From positions 124,001 through 188,000 of the forward strand of contig NZ_BONC01000001.1 of assembly GCF_016862515.1 (NCBI RefSeq): a DNA stretch of 64,000 nt. The letters are read 5' to 3'. A program made the position numbers and the translations under genes. Origin of the DNA: Asanoa iriomotensis. GTDB lineage: Bacteria; Actinomycetota; Actinomycetes; Mycobacteriales; Micromonosporaceae. Below the pieces are notes generated by a model. It was not told where the DNA came from, made no database searches, and worked only from the letters and a program-made list of their open reading frames with translations. Each line of letters starts with the position of its first letter. The stretch's first letter is position 1. This document shows positions 33,147 through 41,224 of this stretch, piece by piece.

Positions 33147-35477
33147 TCAGCGCACGTAGACCGGGGAGGTCATCGCGACCATGGCCGCGTCGTACGGGCA
33201 GAGGTTCACGCCCGCGTTGATCGGGCCGCACAGTGGGGTCTGTTCGAGCAGGTCGTTGCCCAGCCGCAGCTCGGCGCGCAACCAGCCCGGCTGCGCCGGT
33301 GTGGTGAGCTCAATCGCGCCGCCGCGCGTCAGGTGCTGGTCCAGCAGCTTCGCGCCGTTGGCGATGACGCGCAGCGAGCCGTCGGTGAGCGGGTCGAGCG
33401 AGCGCACCCGCACCTTCTCGCCGGGTCGGACGTCTTCGCCGATGACCGTCACCCAGCCGTTGCCGCGCTTGGCCTCGATCACCAGCGGGGCGCCGCCGGC
33501 GGACGGCGGCAGCGCGGAGACGCTGGTGCGGCCTTCGCGCAGCGCCTCCAACACCGCGTCCGCCGTGTTCCTGCGGGCGAGCACCCAGGTGGTGGGATAG
33601 CCGGCGCCCTGCGGCTGCGCGGTCCGTGTCCGGGCGTCGCTGCCGCCGGTCAGCCCGACGCGGGCCCCGCGCTGCAGCCAGCAGTCGAGGTAGTCCTCGG
33701 CGGCGCGGATGCTCGCGCCCGGGTTCCAGACCTCGATCGTGTCCGGACGCACGTCGTAGCCGTACCCCCAGGTGAGCGTCGAGGCGTCGCACCCCGCGAA
33801 GCGTTTGGTGATCCCCGCGCCGGGGTGGTCGACCTGGAGGAGACCGCCCTTCGCGCGCGCGTCGTTCGCGAGGCCGTTGACCGCGGCGGCCGAGCCGTCG
33901 CCGCTGTCGAGTACCTTCTTGACGCCGAGCACGTTGGCGTCGCCGTCGAGCCGGGCCTCGTACCCCGGGATCGCGAGCACGCCGTGGCTGCCGGCGCCCG
34001 GCGCGGTCACCGAGCGGACGTCGTTGTCGTCGGTCACCGCGAGGTAGTCGAGGCCGCGGTCGCCCGCCTCGGCGAAGCGCGACCGCACGTCGACGCCCGC
34101 GCGGAACGGGTCGGCCTCGCCCGGCTCGTCGGTGCCGGCGCAGTAGACGTCGCTGGAGTAGCAGCTGTGCACGTTCAGGTCGCCCGCCAGCCACCGACCG
34201 TCCGAAGTGGTCAGATCCGCCTCGGGCGTCTTCGGCGGGCCGGCCTGCTTGCCGTCGTTGACCCAGATCGGGCTCGAGTACGCGACGGGAGCGCCGTCGC
34301 GGCGGACGCGCAGGAAGTACCACGAGTCCTTGGCCGCCGTGACCGAGGTGTCGAGCTGGTAGCCGGTCGAGCTGGCGACCACCTGACCACCGTTGCTGAC
34401 GAGCTCCAGTTGCAGCGGGGTGCCCGATCCGCGGACCGCGGCCTTGACCGCCAGCTTGCCGTTGCCGCGGATCCGCTCGCCCATCGTGTGGCCGTCGATC
34501 GTGAAGTCCATCCGCAGCGCGTTGTCGAGCACCGCGTAGAAGCGGCGGTCCGCCATCGCCTGCTTGATGTCCTTCTCGGTGTTGGCCTTGGCCAGGACCA
34601 CGGTCTTGGCGTACTGCGCGCCGCCCCAGTCGTCGGTGCGGTCGTGGCCGTTGTCCTCGGCGCCGATCGCGCCGACGTGCCAGCCCTTGTCGAGCGCACG
34701 GGCGTACCAGCCCTCGGGCGGAGCGTTGTGCCCGGGCGGCGTGCCGAAGTCGTTGTCACCGTTGAAGACCTCGATGCCGACCATCTGGTCGTCGGCCTTC
34801 GCGAAATACTTGAAGTCCTCCCAGCCGAAGCCGAGGTCGCTGCGCACGTCGCACTTCAGCGGCCCGCACAGCGTCTTGTCGCCGGGGTGGTTGAACACCG
34901 CCAGGCCGTCCTTGCCTGTGGTGGTCAGCCAGTCGTAGAAACGATCCATCGCGACGGTGCCGCCGTCGGTCTCGGGCAGCGAGTTCTCGCGCGAGAAATA
35001 GACGTTGATGTGGCCCATCCGGTCCGAGGTCCACTCGAAGCCGCGGAAGCCGACGAAGTCCTTCGCGGGGTCGGTTGCGGCCTTGGCCTGCTCGAGCTCC
35101 GCGTCCCACTTGCGCAACGCGTCGAGCGGGTTGACCGGGTCGGCGTTCTGGCAGCTCGGCGCGACCCGCGGGTCCAGGCACTCCTCGTTGAACACGAACG
35201 GCGAGTTGACGTTCGAGGTGTGCTCGCTCGACCCCATGAAGTTCAGGTCGTGCTTGTCACGCCCGGACGCGAAGTAGTCGGCGGGTCGGGAGCCGGGCCA
35301 TCCGTCGGAGTAGCCGCTGTGCTCGTGCAGCGCGCCGATGAGCTCACGCAGGGGTGGCGCACCGGGACGGGATGAGGCTTCCTGGGAATGGTCTGCCGCG
35401 CCGATGGCGGGACTCGCGGCGAAAATGAGTGCGAGTGTGCCCGCGGCGGCAGCAGCGAACAGCGCGCGGATGCGCAT
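33147..35477 (-). CDS. Secreted tandem-PHP metallohydrolase (CehA/McbA family)
   Basis: The 776-residue protein has a Sec signal peptide (MRIRALFAAAAAGTLALIFA, cleavage near residue 27). It carries two PHP-type domains: the first begins ELIGALHEHSGYSDGWPGS, the second GRWLAGDLNVHSCYSSDVYC. Each start motif (HxHxxYSD/S) supplies metal ligands, and further ligands appear in FNHPGDK, EVFNGDNDF and GLTGGSDAR. A beta-rich C-terminal domain follows. CehA/McbA-type enzymes hydrolyse carbamates and related esters, but most homologues are phosphoesterase-like with unknown substrate. Start ATG at 35477 is preceded by GGAGAACCGC. Secretion suggests scavenging from the environment. Confidence 0.85.
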   Translation of the reverse strand: MRIRALFAAAAAGTLALIFAASPAIGAADHSQEASSRPGAPPLRELIGALHEHSGYSDGWPGSRPADYFASGRDKHDLNFMGSSEHTSNVNSPFVFNEECLDPRVAPSCQNADPVNPLDALRKWDAELEQAKAATDPAKDFVGFRGFEWTSDRMGHINVYFSRENSLPETDGGTVAMDRFYDWLTTTGKDGLAVFNHPGDKTLCGPLKCDVRSDLGFGWEDFKYFAKADDQMVGIEVFNGDNDFGTPPGHNAPPEGWYARALDKGWHVGAIGAEDNGHDRTDDWGGAQYAKTVVLAKANTEKDIKQAMADRRFYAVLDNALRMDFTIDGHTMGERIRGNGKLAVKAAVRGSGTPLQLELVSNGGQVVASSTGYQLDTSVTAAKDSWYFLRVRRDGAPVAYSSPIWVNDGKQAGPPKTPEADLTTSDGRWLAGDLNVHSCYSSDVYCAGTDEPGEADPFRAGVDVRSRFAEAGDRGLDYLAVTDDNDVRSVTAPGAGSHGVLAIPGYEARLDGDANVLGVKKVLDSGDGSAAAVNGLANDARAKGGLLQVDHPGAGITKRFAGCDASTLTWGYGYDVRPDTIEVWNPGASIRAAEDYLDCWLQRGARVGLTGGSDARTRTAQPQGAGYPTTWVLARRNTADAVLEALREGRTSVSALPPSAGGAPLVIEAKRGNGWVTVIGEDVRPGEKVRVRSLDPLTDGSLRVIANGAKLLDQHLTRGGAIELTTPAQPGWLRAELRLGNDLLEQTPLCGPINAGVNLCPYDAAMVAMTSPVYVR

Positions 35478-35505
35478 GTGCGGTTCTCCGTCTGTTGGGT
35501 GGGAC

Positions 35506-35531
35506 GTCCGCCTCGGAGGAGGGGCGGACGC
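35506..35531. terminator. Hairpin between mdlC-like and PHP genes
   Basis: CGTCCGCC (35506-35513) pairs with GGCGGACG (35524-35531), with two possible extra weak pairs inside. It lies about 80 nt past the mdlC-like stop and 29 nt before the PHP start codon, so it could be a terminator or part of the PHP 5' leader. Confidence 0.45.
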
Positions 35532-35612
35532 CTTCACCCTTCAGGCGGGCGATGACCCCCGGATGACCCGCACCTGAACGCCCGGCGCAGGTTCCGCCAT
35601 GTGCGACCTTGG

Positions 35613-37244
35613 TCACCCGCCCGGGCCGCGGTTGGCGATGTCCGGCGGCTGGGGCCGGGTGTCGACGACGATCACCGTCGGCCGGTCCGATTCGCTGTTC
35701 AGCGCTGCGGTGAACTCCCGCTTGAGGTCGTCGGTGGTCTTCACCTCGACGGCCCGGCAGCCGAAACCTCGTGCGATCGACGCGATGTCGAGGTCGGGCA
35801 GTTCCAGCCCGGGTACGCCCGGCGTGTGCTCCAGCTCCCCGAAGGCCTTGAGGACCGCGTACTCGCCGTTGCGCATCGCCACGTACACGTTGGGCAGCTT
35901 GTGTGTCGCCGCCGTCCACAGTGACTGGATCGAGTACTGGAAGGAGCCGTCGCCGATCAGGCCGATCACCGGCCGGTCGTCGCCCCGGTCACGGTCGCCG
36001 AGCGCGATGCCGACGGAGGCCGGCAGCGCCCAGCCGATCCCGCCGCTCGGGGTGGCGTAGTCGGAGTCGGGCTCGACCGTCGGCAGCCATTCGGTGTGCT
36101 GCTTCATCGTCGAGGTCGACTCGTTGACGAGGACCGCGTGCGCCGGGCGCACCTCCGCCAGGGCCGCATAGACCTCGTCGGGTGTCAACGGGCTGCTCTC
36201 CTTGCGCGGCAGGGTCGTGTGCGCGCGCGACATCGGCGCGGGCCGCTCCCGGTGGCCGCCGTCGTCGACGAGCCGAGTGAGCTGCTCGATCGACAGCCGC
36301 AGCTCGCCGAGGACGCTGTCGCCCGCGCGGGCCGCCTCGGCCACCTTCGGGTCGTGGGTGACCTGGAGGAGTTCCGTGCCGGGCGGCAGGACGTCGCCGG
36401 CCTGGAAGGCGTAGTAGCGGAACACCTGCGCACCGATGACGACCACCAGGTCGTGCCCGGCGAGCGTGTCGCTGATCGACTTGAGCGACTCGCCGATCGG
36501 GCCCTGGTAGAGCGGATGGTCCTCGGGGAACGCGACCCGGTCCGGCAGTGGGGTGCCGTAGACGGCCGCGTTGAGCTTCTCGGCCAGCGCGACCGCCGCG
36601 TCCCACCCGCCGGCGCGGTCGACGTCGGGCCCGAAGATCAACGCCGGGTGCGCGCTCGCGCTGATCCGCCGCGCGAAGTCGCGCAGCCGGTCGGCGTCCG
36701 GCGCGTAGCTGGTGCTCGCGGTGCGCCGCACCGCCGGCCCGTCGAGCGGCTGGTCCCAGTCGTCGAGCGGCACCGACAGGAACACCGGGCCGGCCGGCGG
36801 CTGCTGGGCGGTGAGGAAGGCGCGCATGAACGCGGCCGGCACGTCCTCCGCGCGGTACGGCTCGTAGGCCCACTTGACCCAGGGCCGGGGCGTCACGGGC
36901 GCGTCCGGGTTGCTCAGGTACGGGTCGCCGATCATCATCTCGCGGTGCTGGTTGCCGGCCAGCACGATCAGCGGCGAATGGGCCTGGCTGGCGGTGACGA
37001 TGCTGCCCATGCCGTTGCCGAGCCCCGCGTGTGAGTGCAGGTTCACCAGCGTCGGCCGGCGGGTGGCCTGCGCGTACCCGTCCGCCATGGCGACCGCCGA
37101 CGCCTCCTGCAGCGCCAGCACGTAGGTGAAGTCGTCCGGGAACTCCGACAGGAACGTCTCCTCGGTCGAGCCCGGGTTGCCGAAGACCGTGGTCAGCCCC
37201 AGGTCCCGCAGCAGGTCGTAGGTGACGCTGTGCACGGTGGTCAT
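35613..37244 (-). CDS. ThDP-dependent decarboxylase, benzoylformate decarboxylase-like
   Basis: The 543-residue enzyme aligns along its length with Pseudomonas MdlC: FGNPGSTE (Ser26), LALQEA (Glu47), NLHSHAG (His70), SVPLDDWD, and a C-terminal ThDP motif beginning GDGSFQYSIQSLW. The second catalytic histidine of MdlC (His281, in FRYH) is Tyr278 here (FRYY), the Asn after GDGS is Gln, and the later Asn-Asn becomes Arg-Asn. Substrate or reaction may therefore differ from benzoylformate decarboxylation. It lies 9 nt after the DUF296 gene, probably in one operon. No other mandelate-pathway gene is nearby. Confidence 0.85.
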   Translation of the reverse strand: MTTVHSVTYDLLRDLGLTTVFGNPGSTEETFLSEFPDDFTYVLALQEASAVAMADGYAQATRRPTLVNLHSHAGLGNGMGSIVTASQAHSPLIVLAGNQHREMMIGDPYLSNPDAPVTPRPWVKWAYEPYRAEDVPAAFMRAFLTAQQPPAGPVFLSVPLDDWDQPLDGPAVRRTASTSYAPDADRLRDFARRISASAHPALIFGPDVDRAGGWDAAVALAEKLNAAVYGTPLPDRVAFPEDHPLYQGPIGESLKSISDTLAGHDLVVVIGAQVFRYYAFQAGDVLPPGTELLQVTHDPKVAEAARAGDSVLGELRLSIEQLTRLVDDGGHRERPAPMSRAHTTLPRKESSPLTPDEVYAALAEVRPAHAVLVNESTSTMKQHTEWLPTVEPDSDYATPSGGIGWALPASVGIALGDRDRGDDRPVIGLIGDGSFQYSIQSLWTAATHKLPNVYVAMRNGEYAVLKAFGELEHTPGVPGLELPDLDIASIARGFGCRAVEVKTTDDLKREFTAALNSESDRPTVIVVDTRPQPPDIANRGPGG

Positions 37245-37253
37245 GGCGCCCCC

Positions 37254-37700
37254 TCAGCTTTCGCTGCGGTCGAGGTCGATGAGCGCGAGCCCGATGTCGG
37301 GACGCGGCACCCGGCGCAGCTCCGCCGGCGTCTCGGTGGCCATCACCTCCAACGTCGGGAAGACCCGCGCCTCGAGCAGGTGGCCACCGCGGGTGGTGCC
37401 GTCGGCCAGGCCGAGCACGACGTGCACGTTGAGGCTGGGACCGTCGGGCCCCTCGGCGACGTCCCCGATCAGCGACAGCACCTCGGCGGGCTCGTCGATC
37501 CTGGTGCGCCGGAAGTCCTTCTTCTCCCTGTCGAACCAGCCGACGGTCGCGCTCTCGAAGCCGCCGAGGCCGCTGAGATGGGCCGCCTCGAGGTGCTCGT
37601 CGCGCGCGAACCCCTGCAGCGCGCCGAAGGCCTCCTCGCCCGGATCACAGACCATCACGTACGTGACGACGTCGGCGTCTTCCACGATCTTGGACTTCAC
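37254..37700 (-). CDS. PPC/DUF296-domain protein
   Basis: The 148-residue single-domain protein has the PPC/DUF296 pattern: FGALQGFARDEHLEAAHLSG (helix then strand), GGFESATVGWFDREKK and the conserved GLADGTTRGGHLLEARVFPT. Bacterial members form trimers and are of unknown function; plant homologues are DNA-binding AT-hook proteins, but there is no AT-hook here. Start is GTG at 37700 with AAGGAG upstream; a longer start lacks support. It is the first gene before the ThDP enzyme. Confidence 0.85.
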   Translation of the reverse strand: MKSKIVEDADVVTYVMVCDPGEEAFGALQGFARDEHLEAAHLSGLGGFESATVGWFDREKKDFRRTRIDEPAEVLSLIGDVAEGPDGPSLNVHVVLGLADGTTRGGHLLEARVFPTLEVMATETPAELRRVPRPDIGLALIDLDRSES

Positions 37701-37816
37701 GGGTCGCTCCTTCGGTCGGGAAACCAGCGCATTCCCCGCTTCGCCCGGCTCAACCGGCATGCCCGGCCGCCGACCCGGGTAGGCGGCTGGCACACGACGA
37801 CGAGGAGGCGGACGAC

Positions 37817-37975
37817 GTGACCGAGCCGGAGGAAAGCCGGGAGAAGGCGCCCAAGACCGACGCAGTGCTGTTCAAGGGTGACGAGAAGGACATCGACGAC
37901 ATGAAGCGCGAGGAGGAGGAGGACGACCTCAAGAAGGAGGAGGCACGGCGGCGCGAGCGCCGCACCCGCGACTGA
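37817..37975 (+). CDS. Very highly charged 52-residue protein
   Basis: GTG at 37817 follows GAGGAGG at a good distance and opens a 53-codon frame ending TGA at 37975. The product is nearly all Glu, Asp, Lys and Arg: an acidic start (TEPEESREKAPKTDAVLFKG), then DEKDIDDMKREEEEDDLKKE and an Arg-rich end. It should be a single charged helix. Third-position GC is high. No family recognised. It is divergent from the DUF296 gene and stops 7 nt before the convergent amidase stop. Confidence 0.6.
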   Translation: MTEPEESREKAPKTDAVLFKGDEKDIDDMKREEEEDDLKKEEARRRERRTRD

Positions 37976-37982
37976 CCGCGAC

Positions 37983-39284
37983 TCAGCAGCGGGGCACGCC
38001 GGGGATGAAACCGTTGTGTCCCGTGCGGACGTAGGTGTCGGAGACCCAGCGGTTGAGGCCGATCCGGTTCCAGACGTTGCTGGTGCCGAAGGTGCCGGTG
38101 ACGGTCGTGCCGGTGGCCTGGCACCAGATGGTCACGGCGGCGCCGTCCGCGACCGAGCCGACCACCGCGTAGCCGGTGCCGGGTCCACTTCGGACGTTGA
38201 GGCTCGTCGAGGCCGTGTCGACGGTGCCGCTGCCGATCCCGGTGATCCCGTTGACGAGCTGCATGTAGTAGGTCCAGTTCCAGTTCGGACCCGGGTCGGT
38301 GTGCGTGGCGCCGGGCACCTCGCGGTGGCCGATGACGTGGGCGCGGTCGCGGGGTATGCCGTACTTCGTCGTGAGGTTGCGGGTCAGGGCGGCGGACGCG
38401 CGGTACATCGCGTCGGTGAACCACGCCGGGTTGTCGACGAAGCCCTCGTGCTCGATGCCGATCGAGCGCGTGTTGTAGTCCCAGTTGCCGGCGTGGTAGC
38501 CGATGTCCTTCTCCCGCACCGTCTGCGTCACCGCGCCGTCCGACGAGCGGAAGACGTAGTGCGCGCTGACGTTCGACGACGGGTTCTGGAACCAGGAGAT
38601 GCTGCCCGCGTACGAGCCCTGCGTCACGTGGATGACCACGTAGTCGATCGGGTAGCTGCTCTCCCGGCTGGAGACCGTGAAGTTGCCCGCGTTGGCCGGC
38701 GCCCAGGCGGCCGGGCCGTAGTCGGTGCTCAGCACGGTGACGTCGCCGGCGAGGCGGCCGCGGTCGGGCGCGACCCGGCGGGGCGGCGCGCTGACCGGGC
38801 CGGCGACACCGGCGGCGAGCTGTGCGTAGACCGTGTCGGCGAACAGCCGCGCGACCGGGTCGCTCACCGCGCCGGCGAACCGGGCGACCGGGCCGTACCA
38901 GCGGCCGAGGTCGCGGCGCCCGGCCGCGTCGAGCCCGTCCCGGTCCGCATAGGAGCGCAGGACCGCGGCCGCACCGGCCACGTTGGCCGAGGCGTCGGTG
39001 CGCAGCTCCGCCCGCGACAGGCCGGTCAGGGCCGCCGCCTCCGCGAGCGTGTGCGTCACCGCGTTGTCGGCGAGCTGCATGATGCCGTGCCCGCCCTCGC
39101 GCCCGATCGCGGCCTGGTCCAAACGGGACTGCGTGAAACCCAGGGAAACAAGGAGATCACGGGGTACGTCGTACCGGGCGGCCGCCGACGCGAACGACCC
39201 GGCCGGGGTGGCGGCGGCCGCGGCCGGCGGAGCGGAGGTCGGTGCGGCGGCCAGCACCGCGGCGAGAACCAGACGAAGGACCAT
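37983..39284 (-). CDS. Secreted N-acetylmuramoyl-L-alanine amidase with SH3 domain
   Basis: The 433-residue protein has a signal peptide (MVLRLVLAAVLAAAPTSAPP, cleavage near 25). An N-terminal helical region (about 28-150) with ARYDVPRDLLVSLGFTQSRL and GREGGHGIMQLADNAV resembles lytic transglycosylases. An Amidase_2 domain (about 195-345) has zinc ligands in DYVVIHVTQGSY, SIGIEHEGF and THTDPGPNWNW, and an SH3-like wall-binding domain ends the protein (STSLNVRSGPGTGYAVVGSV). It probably cleaves the stem peptide from peptidoglycan during growth or sporulation. Start ATG 39284 has AAGGGG upstream. Confidence 0.88.
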   Translation of the reverse strand: MVLRLVLAAVLAAAPTSAPPAAAAATPAGSFASAAARYDVPRDLLVSLGFTQSRLDQAAIGREGGHGIMQLADNAVTHTLAEAAALTGLSRAELRTDASANVAGAAAVLRSYADRDGLDAAGRRDLGRWYGPVARFAGAVSDPVARLFADTVYAQLAAGVAGPVSAPPRRVAPDRGRLAGDVTVLSTDYGPAAWAPANAGNFTVSSRESSYPIDYVVIHVTQGSYAGSISWFQNPSSNVSAHYVFRSSDGAVTQTVREKDIGYHAGNWDYNTRSIGIEHEGFVDNPAWFTDAMYRASAALTRNLTTKYGIPRDRAHVIGHREVPGATHTDPGPNWNWTYYMQLVNGITGIGSGTVDTASTSLNVRSGPGTGYAVVGSVADGAAVTIWCQATGTTVTGTFGTSNVWNRIGLNRWVSDTYVRTGHNGFIPGVPRC

Positions 39285-39411
39285 CGCGGATCCCCTTCCC
39301 GGCGAGCGATGGCCGAACCGTACACGGTGATGACCTTCGATGTAAAGCATGTTCGATGAATCCCGCGGACCCGAATGTTTCCTTCACGTTGCCGCTGCTA
39401 GGGTCGCCGTT

Positions 39412-40011
39412 ATGCGGAGAATCGTCGCGCAGATGTTCATTTCGCTCGACGGCGTCGTCGAGGCGCCCGACCAGTGGCACTTCCCGTACTTCAACGACGA
39501 GATGGGCCGGGCCGTCGGCGGCACGCTCAGCGCGGCCGACACCTACCTGATCGGCCGGAAGACCTACGACAGCTTCGCCGGCGCCTGGCCGGCCCGCGAG
39601 CTGGCCGGCGAGGAGGACGCCCCGATGGCGAAGACCCTCGGCGACACCCGCAAGATCGTCGTGTCGCGCCAGCCGCTGGAGTTCACGTGGCGCAACTCGG
39701 AGCTGCTGCGCGGCGACCTGGTCGCGGCCGTCACGGCGCTGAAGAACGAGCCCGGCGGCACGATCGGCATGTCCGGCTCGGTCTCCGTCGTGCGCCAGCT
39801 CCTCGCCGCCGGCCTGCTCGACGAGCTGCACCTGCTGGTGCACCCGATCGTGGTCGGCAAGGGCATGAAGCTGTTCGCGGACGGCGAGCAGCCGGTCCCG
39901 CTGACGCTCAACAAGTCGGAGACCTTCACGACGGGCGTCCTCAACCTCTTCTACAGCCCGGCCGACCTCGCACCCGAGGGCACGTACGAGGACGCGAAGA
40001 AGGCTCTCTAG
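39412..40011 (+). CDS. RibD C-terminal/dihydrofolate-reductase-like protein
   Basis: The 199-residue reductase-fold protein starts MRRIVAQMFISLDGVVEAPD and has the NADPH-fold motifs TYLIGRKTYDSFAGAWP, TRKIVVSRQPLEF and GMSGSVSVVRQLLAAGLLDE. These match the actinobacterial YwjB/YyaP group of DHFR-like proteins; substrate is not known. The start codon is ATG at 39412. Its stop codon shares the palindrome CTAG with the convergent neighbour. Confidence 0.88.
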   Translation: MRRIVAQMFISLDGVVEAPDQWHFPYFNDEMGRAVGGTLSAADTYLIGRKTYDSFAGAWPARELAGEEDAPMAKTLGDTRKIVVSRQPLEFTWRNSELLRGDLVAAVTALKNEPGGTIGMSGSVSVVRQLLAAGLLDELHLLVHPIVVGKGMKLFADGEQPVPLTLNKSETFTTGVLNLFYSPADLAPEGTYEDAKKAL

Positions 40012-40280
40012 TCGCGCATCGGCGGCATCCCCGCGCCGCTGCCGGTCTGCAGCGTCCAGCTGATGGCGTGGCGGATGGCCAGGACGATGCCCGCCGACAG
40101 AGCCTTCAGGTAGGACGGGTTGGCGGCCAGGTGCAGCAGGCTGGCCGCCGTCAGGAAGTCCAGCAACACGGCCAGCGCGGCCAGCGGGCGGCGGGTCGAG
40201 ACGAGTGTCGCGGCACCGGCCACGATGCCCATCGCCACCACGACCGCACTGGCCGCGTCGGTGAGCTCGCCCAGGCTCAC
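40008..40280 (-). CDS. Small hydrophobic membrane protein
   Basis: The 90-residue product (VSLGELTDAASAVVVAMGIV start) has two to three hydrophobic helices at about 10-28, 33-50 and 60-78, and a Gly/Met/Pro-rich end. GTG at 40280 overlaps the stop of the DUF1622 gene by 4 nt (GTGA), so it is translationally coupled and probably a partner of that protein. It was delimited by the overlap and by hydrophobicity; the family is not recognised. Confidence 0.7.
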   Translation of the reverse strand: MSLGELTDAASAVVVAMGIVAGAATLVSTRRPLAALAVLLDFLTAASLLHLAANPSYLKALSAGIVLAIRHAISWTLQTGSGAGMPPMRD

Positions 40281-40663
40281 GGGTTGCGCGAGGCGTGGTC
40301 GTCGGCGGCGCGGTCGCGCGCGTCGAGTTGGCGGCGTTCCTGGTCGATCTCCCGGCGCAGGGTCCAGTTGAGCGCGGTCCGGATCGCCGCGATCGCCGCG
40401 AGCTGGCCGATGTCGCTGAACGACGGTGAGATCGCGGTGCGCAGGATGTCGCCGGCGAGCTGGAACTCCAGGCCCAGCGCCAGGAACCGGCCCAGGTCCA
40501 GCCGGACCAGCACGAACGACGCCGTGTCCCGGTCGCGCGCGACCACCCACAGCAGCCGGCCGAACGCGTACAACGCGCCGGCGCCGATGATGATCGCGCC
40601 GCCGGCCTCGACGATCGTCACGAGGTTGTTGACGGCCTCGTCCACCCGCTCCGCGAGGCTCAC
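40277..40663 (-). CDS. DUF1622 membrane protein
   Basis: The 128-residue product fits DUF1622: a helix with NNLVTIVEAGGAIIIGAGAL (about 12-31), the arginine-containing segment FVLVRLDLGRFLALGLEFQL and AGDILRTAISPSF, then an IRTALNWTLRREI amphipathic end. Family members are three-helix inner membrane proteins of unknown role. It starts the two-gene unit with the following small membrane protein. Confidence 0.88.
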   Translation of the reverse strand: MSLAERVDEAVNNLVTIVEAGGAIIIGAGALYAFGRLLWVVARDRDTASFVLVRLDLGRFLALGLEFQLAGDILRTAISPSFSDIGQLAAIAAIRTALNWTLRREIDQERRQLDARDRAADDHASRNP

Positions 40664-40715
40664 CCGTCCACCTACTCATCGCCGCGCCGCGTCCCGCCGG
40701 CATCCGGCGCCGCTG

Positions 40716-40731
40716 TCACCCGGACGGGTGA
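40716..40731 (-). terminator. Small hairpin after the ABC export operon
   Basis: TCACCC pairs with GGGTGA around a GGAC loop, 7 nt past the stop of the last gene in the minus-strand export operon. Short, so only a moderate candidate. Confidence 0.4.
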
Positions 40732-40737
40732 TTGCCG

Positions 40738-41211
40738 CTACTTGGTGCGGGTCACGCTCGTCGCGGTCACCGTGCCCGACCCGTCGTCCGCGCCCTCGAC
40801 GGTCACCGGGTCGCCGGGCTTGAGGTTCTTCAACGCCGATGGGGTACGCACAGCCGTCTCGCCGGAGGTCCGCACCGTGACCACCTCCCCGCCCTCGGTC
40901 TGCACGTAGAGCGTGGTGCCGTCGACGAGCTTGACCGTGCCGGTCGTGGCCTGCGCCGTCGCGGCGGCGGACGGCTCGGCACCGCGGCCCGGGAACGCCG
41001 TCGGGAAGCCGCCCGGCCGGTTCCCGCCGGGGCCGGCCGCGGCCGCCGGCTCCGGACCGTACGCCTTCTGCACCTGCACCCCGGCCACGAACCCGCCGAG
41101 CAGCAGCACGAGCACGCCCAGCGCGAGCGTCCACCGGTTCCACCACCGGCGGGCGCCGGCCGCGGCCAGCTCGGCCCGCAGGATCTCGTCGTCGTCGACC
41201 GCGTGGGTCAC
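40738..41211 (-). CDS. Membrane-anchored accessory protein of the ABC export system
   Basis: The 157-residue protein has a short cytoplasmic N-terminus, one membrane helix (about 28-48, TLALGVLVLLLGGFVAGVQV), a Gly/Pro/Ala-rich linker and an extracellular beta-rich domain (about 88-157, GTVKLVDGTTLYVQTEGGEV). The domain resembles small OB-like DUF5666 modules. It is the last gene of the macB-type operon, 13 nt after the permease gene. A role on the outer face beside the adaptor proteins is inferred. Confidence 0.7.
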   Translation of the reverse strand: MTHAVDDDEILRAELAAAGARRWWNRWTLALGVLVLLLGGFVAGVQVQKAYGPEPAAAAGPGGNRPGGFPTAFPGRGAEPSAAATAQATTGTVKLVDGTTLYVQTEGGEVVTVRTSGETAVRTPSALKNLKPGDPVTVEGADDGSGTVTATSVTRTK

Positions 41212-41224
41212 CGTGGGCTCCTTC

